Below are positions 43,668 through 53,900 of a stretch of DNA of 64,000 nt, in pieces (positions within the stretch are counted from its first letter, which is position 1; every line of letters starts with the position of its first letter). Below the pieces are notes generated by a model. It was not told the origin of the DNA. It worked only from the letters and a program-made list of their open reading frames with translations, and did no database searches. A program made the position numbers and the translations under genes. Origin of the DNA: an uncultured Oscillospiraceae bacterium (GTDB lineage: Bacteria > Bacillota > Clostridia > Oscillospirales > Ruminococcaceae); assembly GCA_900543705.1 (NCBI GenBank), contig UQSL01000004.1, positions 1 through 64,000 of the forward strand, written 5' to 3'.

Positions 43668-44210
43668 ATGGCACATTATGAAAAGATCCTGGAACAGGCT
43701 ACTCTTTATCAGGGAAAAATTTTGAACCTGCGCAAGGATAAGGTGGAACTGGAAAACGGGCGGATTTCCTACCGGGAGGTAGTGGAGCACAATGGCGGGG
43801 TCTGTGTGCTCCCGATTACAGAGGACGGAAACGTCCTGCTTGTCAGCCAGTACCGCTATCCCTATAAGGAGGAAGTTTTAGAAGCACCGGCGGGCAAGAT
43901 GGATCATCCGGGAGAAAACCCGCTGCAATGCGGCAAACGCGAACTCGAGGAGGAGACCGGGTATATCGCGGAGGAGTATCTTGATTTGGGATGTCTCTAC
44001 CCTTCTCCCGGATATACAAACGAGATTATCCATCTGTATGCTGCCAAAAAGCTCACCAAAACGGCCCAGAAGCTCGATGAAGGCGAGTTTCTCGATGTCA
44101 AGACAATGGGGTTCGAAGAAGCGGTAACTCTTGTTTTAGAAGGAAAAATCATGGATTCTAAAACTCAGGCGGTTTTGCTTAAGGCGAAACTGCTGGGACT
44201 GTCCAAGTAA
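43668..44210 (+). CDS. nudF: Nudix hydrolase, probable ADP-ribose pyrophosphatase
   Basis: The protein has 180 residues starting at MAHYEKILEQATLYQGKIL (AGAAGTGATAAT upstream); the earlier in-frame ATG is too close to the promoter. The Nudix box region reads APAGKMDHPGENPLQ-CGKRELEEETGY. The RE-LEEETG core is intact, but one extra residue lies between the conserved Gly and Glu. Substrate-side VSQYRYPYKEEVLEAPAGK and PSPGYTNE are typical of ADP-ribose hydrolases. It is monocistronic, with a promoter and a terminator. Confidence 0.92.
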   Translation: MAHYEKILEQATLYQGKILNLRKDKVELENGRISYREVVEHNGGVCVLPITEDGNVLLVSQYRYPYKEEVLEAPAGKMDHPGENPLQCGKRELEEETGYIAEEYLDLGCLYPSPGYTNEIIHLYAAKKLTKTAQKLDEGEFLDVKTMGFEEAVTLVLEGKIMDSKTQAVLLKAKLLGLSK

Positions 44211-44211
44211 A

Positions 44212-44248
44212 AACAACCTGCTGGTATGCGCCGGCAGGTTGTTTTTTT
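44212..44248 (+). terminator. intrinsic terminator after the Nudix gene
   Basis: AACAACCTGC and GCAGGTTGTT pair perfectly and are followed by TTTTT. It lies immediately downstream of the stop codon. Confidence 0.92.
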
Positions 44249-44461
44249 AAGAGTGACTCTTAAAGATACAATACCGCTTTGTTACTAAGAGTTCGCGGAC
44301 AAACTCATCGAGTCCGTTTCGGTACGATGAGCAAAAGAATGGAAAACTTCCACCCCATTAGGAAAATGCGAACAACCGGTCACAGAATCCAGGATTTGAA
44401 AATACTCATCGAAAGTGGAGAGGATTTTCTCATCTTTGTTGGCGGACAGTATTTAAGAAAA

Positions 44462-44500
44462 CGAGTCCGCTTCGCCGGAAAAATTGGCGAGGCGGACTCG
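44462..44500 (-). terminator. intrinsic terminator of hisS-aspS
   Basis: CGAGTCCGC and GCGGACTCG form a perfect 9-bp stem, extended by TCGCC/GGCGA. On the minus strand TTTTCTT follows, 8 bp after the aspS stop. The 213 bp between this hairpin and the Nudix terminator hold no gene I can support. Confidence 0.88.
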
Positions 44501-44507
44501 ATCCCAT

Positions 44508-46286
<1,779 letters not shown>

Positions 46287-46304
46287 CGTAAATTCCCCTT
46301 TTCC

Positions 46305-47624
46305 TTATTTGTTGTTCCATTGTTCTACGGTGTCCGACAGCATACTGAGCGCGGCCTGCGCCTGGATGGTTCCAAGCGTTTCAGCAAGGGAATCGAGCGC
46401 AATTTCCTGCACTTCCCCACTTTGCATGTTTTTGAGCTTTCCCTTGCCGGCGGCGATCTCGTCGTCGCCGAGTACCATCGAATAGGCGGCGCCTATTTTG
46501 TCCGCGTATTTCATCTGGGCTTTCAGGCTCCTGCGAACGGTATCGCATTCCGCGAAGAAACCGTCGTGACGCAGCTCCTTTGTCAAGGAAAAGGCCTTAA
46601 GCGCAGCCGCCTCTCCAATGTTGGCAAGGTAGATGTCGCATTTTGCCTCCGGCTCAAAGGCACAGCCCGCCTGTTCCATGACCATGAGCAGGCGCTCAAA
46701 GCCCATGCCAAAGCCGAGAGCCGGAGTCTGAGCGCCGCCGAGTTCCTTGACAAGGCCGTCGTAGCGACCGCCACCGCAGACAGTCCCCTGCGCACCAATG
46801 GTATCCGTGATAAACTCAAAGACCGTGCGGGTATAGTAGTCGAGCCCGCGCACGATGCGGGGATCGACCTCATAAGAGAGCCCGCACAGGTCCAAGCGTT
46901 TTTTGAGCCCTTCAAAGTGCTCTGCGCAGTCGTCGCAGAGGTAGTCGAGAATCGTCGGCGCGTCCCCTGCAAGCTCCTTACAGCCCGGGTTCTTGCAGTC
47001 GAGCAGGCGCATCGGGTTTTTCTCCAAGCGTTCGAGGCAGGTCTCACAGAGCGAGTCCTTGTGGCTGGAAAAATACTTTTTTAACGCGGCATGGTAATTT
47101 GCCCGGCACTCGGGGCAGCCGATGGAATTGATGTGCAGGGAAATCTCCGTCAGTCCTAAGTTTAGCAGGATTTCGTAAGCTAAGAGAATCACCTCCGCAT
47201 CCGCCGCCGGGGAGGCGGAGCCGAACATCTCGACGCCGAACTGGTGGAATTCTCGCAGCCTTCCCGCCTGGGGCTTTTCGTAGCGGAAGCAGGAGAGCAG
47301 ATAGAATACCTTGAGCGGAAGCGCGCCGCCGAGCAGCCCGTTTTGCAAAATGGAGCGGACGGCTCCCGCCGTCCCCTCCGGCCGCAGGGTGATGGAGCGG
47401 TGCCCCTTGTCCTCAAAGGTGTACATTTCCTTTTGCACCACGTCGGTGGTGTCGCCGACCGAGCGGGTAAACAGCTCGGTATGCTCGAAGGTCGGGGTGC
47501 GGATTTCCTTAAATCCGAAGTTTTGTGCGGTCTGGGAGACGACTCGCTCCAGATACCGCCATTTGTAGCTGTTTGCGGGCAAAATGTCCGCGGTACCTCT
47601 CGGCGCGTTTGTCAGGATAGCCAT
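46305..47624 (-). CDS. hisS: histidyl-tRNA synthetase
   Basis: The protein has 439 residues starting at MAILTNAPRGTADILP, with AAAGGATG upstream; the longer ORF enters a decayed gene. Class-II motif 2 is ITLRPEGTAGAVRSIL. The His-specific motifs are VRGLDYYTRTVFEF and GGGRYDGLVKELGG, and motif 3 is ALGFGMGFERLLMVM. The C-terminal anticodon-binding domain runs from about 325. A four-Cys segment (CPEC..CETC) is present in the insertion. Confidence 0.97.
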   Translation of the reverse strand: MAILTNAPRGTADILPANSYKWRYLERVVSQTAQNFGFKEIRTPTFEHTELFTRSVGDTTDVVQKEMYTFEDKGHRSITLRPEGTAGAVRSILQNGLLGGALPLKVFYLLSCFRYEKPQAGRLREFHQFGVEMFGSASPAADAEVILLAYEILLNLGLTEISLHINSIGCPECRANYHAALKKYFSSHKDSLCETCLERLEKNPMRLLDCKNPGCKELAGDAPTILDYLCDDCAEHFEGLKKRLDLCGLSYEVDPRIVRGLDYYTRTVFEFITDTIGAQGTVCGGGRYDGLVKELGGAQTPALGFGMGFERLLMVMEQAGCAFEPEAKCDIYLANIGEAAALKAFSLTKELRHDGFFAECDTVRRSLKAQMKYADKIGAAYSMVLGDDEIAAGKGKLKNMQSGEVQEIALDSLAETLGTIQAQAALSMLSDTVEQWNNK

Positions 47625-47662
47625 ACTAGAAACATCCTTTCTATTTTCGGTTTCAAACCCTA

Positions 47663-48125
47663 TCATGTCGCAAGCGAACGAATCCATTTCAGCCCGCCGA
47701 GAACCAAACTGGCCCTGCGGCTTAACTGCCCTCGTTTGCAGACATGATACGCTGTTATTTTTTCTTCCAACCACTGCTTGGGCGGTAAAGTTTTGTGTGA
47801 AAGGTAACAATCAAAAGAATCTGCAAACAGGCGGTGTTGCAGAAGTAGGGATCCCAGTTTGAGTTGCCTGTCCTGATAACCCAGTGTAAACACTTTTTTC
47901 CCAAGAGGGGTTAAGGCGATGAACCCCCATGTCCGTCGCGGTATTCCTCAAAAAGTCCCAGATACCTGCCCGCGTTGTAATAGTAATCGGACTGCCGGTT
48001 TTGATACCGCATCAGGGATGCGATTTCGTCTGAACTCATATCCTCTCGGTAGAGGTTTCGCCGAGCAGGTAGGAATTGAGGCTGGGAAGAATATTAATGT
48101 AGGGAGAATTAATTCGTTTTTTCAC
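47663..48125 (-). pseudogene. frameshifted gene with a restriction-enzyme-like winged-helix domain
   Basis: Three consecutive reading-frame pieces on the minus strand form one protein-like sequence. GTG at 48125 (AAGGGAGGG upstream) encodes KKRINSPYINILPSLNSYLL and stops at 48036. ATG at 48039 encodes MSSDEIASLMRYQNRQ, then SDYYYNAGRYLGLFEEY, to 47911. A third frame gives FIALTPLGKKVFTLGYQDRQ and LKLGSLLLQHRLFADSF to 47663. One inserted base at each junction restores a continuous ORF; the second would be a sixth G at GGGGG near 47927. The NYY-ARYLGL...LTPLGKK pattern resembles helical/winged-helix regions seen in type II restriction-type proteins. The family is tentative. Confidence 0.6.
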
Positions 48126-48300
48126 AGCTTTCCCTCCCTTCTTTATTGACCGGATAGGGTGCCGGGCATAAAATCTGTTTTTTTAGAATAGGATACTTTA
48201 CAGGGATTGTCCAGAGAAAACAGGCCCTATCCAAGGGTTTCTCCGCTTTGCCGAGACAGTATATGAAAGGACGGCGTGAATTTAGGCAAGTTGACGCCCA

Positions 48301-48580
48301 AAAAAAGGATACCCTGCTCCCTCCCATTCCTGGGACGAAGTAAGATATCCTTCTCCTTCGCGGTACCACCCGGTTTAAACCGTATTTCACGGTTTCACTC
48401 AGCCGTTTTCCTTGATAACGCACAAAACGGGTGCGGCATCCTTTTTCCCATCGGGAATTTACGGATACAAGCTCGCCGGACGTCTTTCATGAAAATATAC
48501 TCTTGGCGGCGTGCTTTCAGCACCCTGAAAGGGTGCACGCCTTCTCTGAAGCCCTGCTTTTCCATTACTCTTTCCGGGTC
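48301..48580 (-). promoter_or_regulatory. T-box leader riboregulator (hisS-aspS)
   Basis: The minus strand carries the T-box sequence GGGTGGTACCGCG (48359-48371). It is followed by a terminator stem, AAGGATATC (48344-48352) against GGTATCCTT (48305-48313), with a T-run at 48300-48306. Upstream are stem-I features: an AGTA S-turn strand (48566-48569), AGAGAAGGCGTGC, GGGTGCTGAAAGC, and ATGAAAGACG opposite the S-turn. The specifier is probably GAC (Asp, 48482-48484), but register with GAA is ambiguous. Uncharged tRNA binding would favour antitermination into hisS-aspS. Confidence 0.9.
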
Positions 48581-48595
48581 ACAGCGCAATACAAT

Positions 48596-49000
48596 TTATC
48601 GTTTGGGGTTGACAATATTTCTCCATTCCAAATCCCCGCGTTCCAGGCCATGGATGAGCACCTCGGCGGTTGCGATATTAGTCGCAACCGGAATGTTATG
48701 CACATCGCAGAGGCGGAGGAGATCCGCTTCTTTGGGTTCATGCGGCTTGACGGTCAGCGGATCGCGGAAAAACAGCAGGAGGTCGATTTCATTGCAAGCG
48801 ATACGCGCCATGATTTGCTGGTCGCCTCCTTGGGAGCCGCCGAGAAACCTCTGGACAGAGAGTCCCGTCGCTTCCCCCACAAGTTTTCCTGTTGTTCCGG
48901 TTGCGCAGATGTTATGGTGACTCAAAATTCCACAATAGGCGATGCAAAATTGCACCATAAGCTCTTTTTTGGTGTCGTGTGCGATCAGGGCAATGTTCAT
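48596..49000 (-). CDS. mgsA: methylglyoxal synthase
   Basis: The protein has 134 residues starting at MNIALIAHDTKKELM; AAAAAGGAG precedes it and the longer ORF overlaps minD. It shows the signature GTTGKLVGEATGL and GGSQGGDQQIMARI with the catalytic Asp, then FFRDPLTVKPHEPKE and NIATAE. It converts dihydroxyacetone phosphate to methylglyoxal. Location after minD, 31 bp downstream, is a common clostridial arrangement. Confidence 0.96.
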   Translation of the reverse strand: MNIALIAHDTKKELMVQFCIAYCGILSHHNICATGTTGKLVGEATGLSVQRFLGGSQGGDQQIMARIACNEIDLLLFFRDPLTVKPHEPKEADLLRLCDVHNIPVATNIATAEVLIHGLERGDLEWRNIVNPKR

Positions 49001-49031
49001 GGTCTTTGACACTCCTTTTTGAACTGTTTTT

Positions 49032-49763
49032 TCAGTGAAACGCGAGGGGAATATGCTTTCCGGCCATCCTCGCCGCAATACGGTCAAAGACGGCCCTGTT
49101 CTCATTTTGGGTAAGCGGCCTGCCCGTCGCCGCGCAAACGGCATATTCCTTGTTTTCCGGAATTACGCCAATAAGCTGTGCCCCCACAATGTCGATCACC
49201 TCGTCCAAGTCGCGTACCATGGGAAGTGCACGTGGACTGGAGGGGACACGGTTGATAATAAGCCGGCAATTTTTGAGATACTCCCCCATAACAGAGAGGA
49301 CCTTTGCCCCATCCCGGATGCTGATCGGGTCAGGGGTTACACAGATATAAGTAGTGTCCGCAATGGAAGAAAGGGTGCGAAGGCGCACACCAACCCCGGC
49401 CGGCATGTCAATGATGATTTCCTGATAGACCATCGCAAGGCGCCGGCACAGCTCCATCAGCTGGGACACGTCAATGCTTGCCTGTTCATTCTGAGAGGCT
49501 GGAAGCAAAAAGAGAGACGGGTTATAATCACAAGCCACAATGGCCTTGGAAGCTACGCAACGGCCGGAAAGCACATCGTTTAAATCGAAAACGATTTTAT
49601 CGCAGATGCCAAGCATAATGTCCAGGCTGCGCAGCCCACAATCAAGTTCGATGATAAGTACCTTACGGCCAAGGCGCGTAAGGGCATCGCCGACGAAGCA
49701 GGAAACGGAAGATTTTCCTACGCCGCCCTTTCCTGATGCAATCAAACTGATTTTTCCTTTCAT
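49032..49763 (-). CDS. minD: septum site-determining ATPase MinD-like
   Basis: This 243-residue ParA/MinD ATPase has deviant Walker A ISLIASGKGGVGKSSVSCF, VLIIELDCGLRSLDIMLG and Walker B YQEIIIDMPAGVG. The C-terminus AARMAGKHIPLAFH is short and only weakly amphipathic compared with the usual MinD membrane-targeting helix. No minC or minE lies alongside; the expected minC slot between mrdA and minD is empty. It could be MinD or an orphan MinD-like protein. Confidence 0.85.
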   Translation of the reverse strand: MKGKISLIASGKGGVGKSSVSCFVGDALTRLGRKVLIIELDCGLRSLDIMLGICDKIVFDLNDVLSGRCVASKAIVACDYNPSLFLLPASQNEQASIDVSQLMELCRRLAMVYQEIIIDMPAGVGVRLRTLSSIADTTYICVTPDPISIRDGAKVLSVMGEYLKNCRLIINRVPSSPRALPMVRDLDEVIDIVGAQLIGVIPENKEYAVCAATGRPLTQNENRAVFDRIAARMAGKHIPLAFH

Positions 49764-49792
49764 CCTGATACCCTCAAATAATCTTTCACTAT

Positions 49793-49821
49793 ATCATACC
49801 ATGCGAAATGCACCGAGTAAA
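49793..49821 (-). promoter_or_regulatory. minD-mgsA promoter
   Basis: On the minus strand, TTTACT (49816-49821) and TATGAT (49793-49798) are separated by 17 bp, 30 bp before the minD start. It suggests minD is expressed independently of the mre operon. Confidence 0.6.
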
Positions 49822-49858
49822 GTAAAAAAACTTTTCACTCTTTGGTCATATTTGCATA

Positions 49859-50131
49859 AAAATAGACCGTCTAAAAAGAAACCTGTCTATTTTGCATGAT
49901 AACAGGCTATTTTTTTGTATAAAAATACAAATTTTCTTAGTAATGGGAACCAAAACCGGAAAAAGTGTCGAACGAAAATCGGACAACCCTTATACTGTCT
50001 GAAACACGGTTGTCCTTAAAAGTCTGGGCGGTTCATTTTATTTTTAATCAGGAAATCCGGCAGGTTCCGTCTATAGAGAGGATAAGAGTTTTCTGTCCCC
50101 CTACCGGAGGACCAGGCAAAGGGACAGAAAA
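49859..50131 (-). terminator. hairpins between mrdA and minD
   Basis: Three inverted repeats lie in this 374-bp gap: TTTTCTGTCCC/GGGACAGAAAA (50089-50131), GGACAACC/GGTTGTCC (about 49981-50016) and AAAATAGAC/GTCTATTTT (49859-49893). On the minus strand the last is followed by TTTTT and is the best terminator candidate for the upstream mre operon. No minC-like ORF or remnant is visible in the gap. Confidence 0.5.
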
Positions 50132-50137
50132 TACGGA

Positions 50138-52204
50138 TTACTGCTGAGAAGAGGGAACCGAGACGGAGGTGTCAGTAGTTTCCGGATAAAAATAGGCATT
50201 GAAGATGTCCCGGCACAGTGGAGCTGCATAGTAGCCGCTGCCGCCCTGCTCAATGCAGATGGCAACCGCGATTTCCGGATCCTCATAGGGGCCGAACGCC
50301 ACATAGGCAATGTTGTCGGATATGGTTCCCGTATTCTCCGGCGTACCGGTTTTGGAAGCGATTTTAATGGGATAATTGGCGAAAATATAACGCGAGGTAC
50401 CGGTCAGAGACGAGGCGAGCATGCCGTCGCGTACCGCCTGAAAGTTTTCCTCTTCGGTTTCGATAGTATCCATGACGACCGGCGTGTCATCCTTGACCGT
50501 CTCACTCATGTCGTAGCTCTTGATGGACTTAATCAGATGGGACTGATAACGGGTGCCGCCGTTTGCAATTGTGGAGATCGCGGTCACCATCTGCAGCGGG
50601 GTCGCCTGAGTATCAAGCTGGCCGATCGCCGCCTGTAAAACGTTGCCCTCCTGCCATAGCTCGCAGTCCGGATACTTTGCATGCAGCTGATCGCGGTACT
50701 CGGGGCTGGAAAGGATTCCAGTCGCCTCACCGATTTCCACACCGGTCTCGCCGCCGAATCCCAGCTTACGGACATATTCGTTGAGCTTATCGATCCCGAG
50801 CCTGCGTCCCACATCGTAGAAGTAGATGTTGCAGGAGACCTCGAGCGCATGTACGATGTTGGTTGGACCGTGGGTTCCCATGCAGCTCGGCTGGTAATCG
50901 GTATAGTACCGATAGGTACCGGTACAGTTGACGGTATCCGAAGCGGTCAGGATATGCGCTGCAAGGGCGCTTAAGCCGACGCTCGGCTTGAAGGTGGAAC
51001 CCGGGCGGTACTGCCCATTGAAGGCTCGGTTGAGAAGCGGATTGTTTTCCGCTTTCTTCAGGGAAGGATAGTCCGTCTTATACTGTGTCATCGTGTAGGA
51101 GGGGTAGGATACGGAAGCCAGTATCTCCCCGGTCTTGACGTTCATGACTACCGCGGCCCCGCCTTTGACGTCGCCGCCGTCACCGTAAGCGCGTTTCTTC
51201 AACGTGTTTTCAATAAAATCTGCCAGCAGCTGCTGAGTCTTCATCTGGAGGTTTTTGTCCAGCGTGAGCATGACTGTATTGCCGGAAACGGCTGGCTCCA
51301 CCTCGGTCGAGACGACATTGCCGTCCGAATCCAAGTGGATGGTGCGCTTTCCGTTTGTGCCGCGCAGGTAATCCTCCGCCGCGTATTCGATGCCGGAACG
51401 CCCGACGATATCGTTCATCGCATAGCCCTTGGATTTCAAATCGGTGTAGAGGCTGTTGTTCTCAGCGTCCTCATCATCCGGAGGATAATATTCCTCTTCA
51501 AAGATAGGGGACAGAGTTCCCAGGATATGAGGCGCAAAATCGTCGATTTCATACTGGCGGTAAGGGGTCTCCACCGCGTCGACTCCGGGGTATTGAATGG
51601 CGTTTTCCTGAATTTTGGTGGCTGTCTCAAAGGAGACGTCTTCCGCAAAGACAAAGGGGTTCGTGATAGAAAATTCCTTTTTGTCCATCTCGTAGCGCAC
51701 CCCGGCAATTTTTCGGGTATCGTCCGGGGAATAGCCCACGATGTTGTATTTTTTGATTAACGCCTCCATAACGTTTTCTTCCGTGGCATAGAGGTTAAGC
51801 TTTAAATCCGTTTTCAGTCTGTCCACTGCGCTGGACTGCACTGCGTCAAAGGTATAGGGGGATTCCTTGGCCATGGGTAAGCTGTCGTTGTAATCATGTC
51901 CTTCCTGCTCCATCAGGTTTATCAGGGAGAGGATCACGTCGTTTTGCTTTTCCGCATCCAGATAGACTTTGTCAAGCTGGATATTGAAGCCCACCCGGTT
52001 GGAAACGAGCGGCTCGCCGTTTCGGTCCACAATTTCCCCTCTTGGCGCCTTGAGTGTGACCGTGCGGGTATAACCCTGGGTGGCCTGCGCCTTGTATTCG
52101 TTGCCGTTGACAATCTGGTAATCAGTCAGGCGGAATACAAACAGCCCGCAAAAGACAACGAGCGCCATCACGAGCACGGCGATGCGGACTCTCAGTTTTT
52201 TCAT
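50138..52204 (-). CDS. mrdA: penicillin-binding protein 2 (elongasome transpeptidase)
   Basis: The protein has 688 residues. It has an N-terminal TM (about 8-28), a dimerisation/pedestal domain with GEIVDRNGEPLVSNR, and a transpeptidase domain. The domain shows the SxxK serine in RPGSTFKPSVGL, SxN as SCN and the KTG triad in IASKTGTPENT. It cross-links lateral-wall peptidoglycan together with MreBCD. GGAGGACC lies upstream of the ATG. It is the last gene of the mreB-mreC-mreD-mrdA run. Confidence 0.95.
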   Translation of the reverse strand: MKKLRVRIAVLVMALVVFCGLFVFRLTDYQIVNGNEYKAQATQGYTRTVTLKAPRGEIVDRNGEPLVSNRVGFNIQLDKVYLDAEKQNDVILSLINLMEQEGHDYNDSLPMAKESPYTFDAVQSSAVDRLKTDLKLNLYATEENVMEALIKKYNIVGYSPDDTRKIAGVRYEMDKKEFSITNPFVFAEDVSFETATKIQENAIQYPGVDAVETPYRQYEIDDFAPHILGTLSPIFEEEYYPPDDEDAENNSLYTDLKSKGYAMNDIVGRSGIEYAAEDYLRGTNGKRTIHLDSDGNVVSTEVEPAVSGNTVMLTLDKNLQMKTQQLLADFIENTLKKRAYGDGGDVKGGAAVVMNVKTGEILASVSYPSYTMTQYKTDYPSLKKAENNPLLNRAFNGQYRPGSTFKPSVGLSALAAHILTASDTVNCTGTYRYYTDYQPSCMGTHGPTNIVHALEVSCNIYFYDVGRRLGIDKLNEYVRKLGFGGETGVEIGEATGILSSPEYRDQLHAKYPDCELWQEGNVLQAAIGQLDTQATPLQMVTAISTIANGGTRYQSHLIKSIKSYDMSETVKDDTPVVMDTIETEEENFQAVRDGMLASSLTGTSRYIFANYPIKIASKTGTPENTGTISDNIAYVAFGPYEDPEIAVAICIEQGGSGYYAAPLCRDIFNAYFYPETTDTSVSVPSSQQ

Positions 52205-52264
52205 CAGGGTCCTCCTTTCCTGTTTCCCTTGAAAATCAGAGTGAATAGACGTAATTACGTCCGA

Positions 52265-52801
52265 TTATATCGAATTTTGTTCTTCCGGATGTAAAATAAT
52301 TTGGAATTTTTGATGAACATATCGAATCAGCAGGAAAATCAGCGGAGAAAGCAGGATGGAGTACAGCGCTGCGGGAAGCAATTTTGTCAGCAAAAATAAG
52401 CCGCTGTGCGCCTGGTGCCAGATGAGATAGGTAAAGGTGTAGTTAATGAGCGTCTGAATCAAGGTGGCCCCGGCACAGCACAGCAGGGCCGTCCCGAGGG
52501 TGCGCCTCAGAAAATGGGTGGTCAGCAATCCGATACAGGCCCCGAACAGCAAAAAGAGAATGGCATTTGCCCCGGTCAGTCCCCCGCTGCCAAGATCCCA
52601 GAACAGCCCACAGACCATCGCGAGGATGGCGCCGGCAAATTCCCCCTCATACATCCCGAAGAGTACCGCCGCGCTCAGCAGAAAGGAAGGGCGGATTCCC
52701 GCCACCTGCATCAGGCCAGGAGTGTTTTGCATCACAAAGAGGGCGAGAATGATGATGGAATAGATGACGTATTTCAAAACGACGGCCTTTTTCTTATTCA
52801 A
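52265..52801 (-). CDS. mreD: rod shape-determining protein MreD
   Basis: This 178-residue multi-pass membrane protein has five to six hydrophobic segments. GMYEGEFAGAILAMVCGLFWDLGSGGLTGANAILF is the typical MreD core. The start is TTG with GGGGGGTA upstream. It is a membrane scaffold of the elongasome, between mreC and mrdA. Confidence 0.93.
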   Translation of the reverse strand: MNKKKAVVLKYVIYSIIILALFVMQNTPGLMQVAGIRPSFLLSAAVLFGMYEGEFAGAILAMVCGLFWDLGSGGLTGANAILFLLFGACIGLLTTHFLRRTLGTALLCCAGATLIQTLINYTFTYLIWHQAHSGLFLLTKLLPAALYSILLSPLIFLLIRYVHQKFQIILHPEEQNSI

Positions 52802-52871
52802 TTGATACCCCCCTGTTTCATATGTTTTTATGGATCAGAGCCACTTTCGAGGATGGCCCCGATAAGAAAAT

Positions 52872-52896
52872 GGGCCGCCACGGCAAAGGGCGGCCT
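52872..52896 (-). other. GC-rich hairpin in the mreC-mreD gap
   Basis: GGCCGCC and GGCGGCC form a perfect 7-bp stem with a 9-nt loop, followed on the minus strand by CATTTTCTTA. It could attenuate transcription between mreC and mreD or stabilise the upstream message. Confidence 0.4.
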
Positions 52897-52914
52897 CGGG
52901 TTTGTCTGTTGAAT

Positions 52915-53829
52915 TTATTTAGAGACGGGACTGCCGTCCTGCGCGGGAGATTCCCCGCTGGTGGAGCTGTTTTTCTCCGATTCCAGGCCGACCCCCTGAT
53001 ATAAAAACGAGGTGATGACATAGACTTCCTGCACGGAGGTGATGTCCGTCACGGGGGTTACCACTGCGTACTTGGAAAGACCGGTCGAGTCAAGACCGAT
53101 CTCCGCAATCTGCCCGGCAATCTGTCCCTGCGGGTAAACGCCGCCGGTACCGGAGGTGATGAGAAGGTCTCCTACCTGCATGTCAGAGTCCCGGGAGACA
53201 TAGGAGAGGCGGCACTGCCCTTTCTGGGACAGTTCAAGCGTCCCTTGGATGGTGCCGGTGTCCCTGGTGCGGGAGTTGACCACACCCACGCTGGTGGAGG
53301 TACTCAAAACCGTGGATACGCGAGAGTAAGTGGGGCCGACTTCGGAAACATAGCCGATAAGGCCCGCCGAGGTGATGACCGGATCCTGGACTGCAACGCC
53401 CTGCAGCGAACCTTTGTCAATGAGAAAAGAGGAATATGAGGCGTTTGGGTCACGGCTGGTTACAAAGGCAGGCACGAGTTCAAAGTCATCATGCTGCTCT
53501 TTGATGTTTAGCGCCTCTTTATACTGCTCATTTTCCTGTTTATACTGGTCGAATTCCGTCAACTGCTTTTTCAGCTCATCAATTTGGCGCTGGAGATCCT
53601 CATTTTGCTGTGCTGTCTTATTTGCGCTCATCACGTTTGAGAGAAATTCCGAAACGGAGGAGGAAATCTTGGAGGAAAACGACTGAATCGGTGTGGTAAT
53701 GAAAGAGAGGATGGAGGAGGTAATGGATGTGGCTCCACCCGTTGACACCTGGTATACCATAAAGCCGCCCAGCACAAGCACAATGGCAAGCAGAATTTTG
53801 AATTTTATGCTTTTAAAAAATTCCCGCAC
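52915..53829 (-). CDS. mreC: rod shape-determining protein MreC
   Basis: The protein has 304 residues. It has one N-terminal TM (about 10-28) and a coiled coil (about 65-105; QQNEDLQRQIDELKKQLTEF). The extracytoplasmic beta domain follows (VQDPVITSAGLIGYVSEVG, RDSDMQVGDLLITSGTGGVYPQGQIAG). A Ser/Pro tail ends the protein. The start is GTG with AGGAGGAG upstream. It is a periplasm-side elongasome scaffold that activates PBP2. Confidence 0.95.
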   Translation of the reverse strand: MREFFKSIKFKILLAIVLVLGGFMVYQVSTGGATSITSSILSFITTPIQSFSSKISSSVSEFLSNVMSANKTAQQNEDLQRQIDELKKQLTEFDQYKQENEQYKEALNIKEQHDDFELVPAFVTSRDPNASYSSFLIDKGSLQGVAVQDPVITSAGLIGYVSEVGPTYSRVSTVLSTSTSVGVVNSRTRDTGTIQGTLELSQKGQCRLSYVSRDSDMQVGDLLITSGTGGVYPQGQIAGQIAEIGLDSTGLSKYAVVTPVTDITSVQEVYVITSFLYQGVGLESEKNSSTSGESPAQDGSPVSK

Positions 53830-53900
53830 CGCTGTACTCCTCCTGTGATGTCGTAGTTAGAAACAAGGGCAGGGGGCGATTCCCCTGCCCGTAACTAGTC

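Noticed and set aside
47911..48125. Programmed ribosomal frameshifting at the ATGA overlap and GGGGG run
   Set aside because: There is no slippery heptamer or following stem, and two separate shifts would be needed; decay or sequencing error is simpler.
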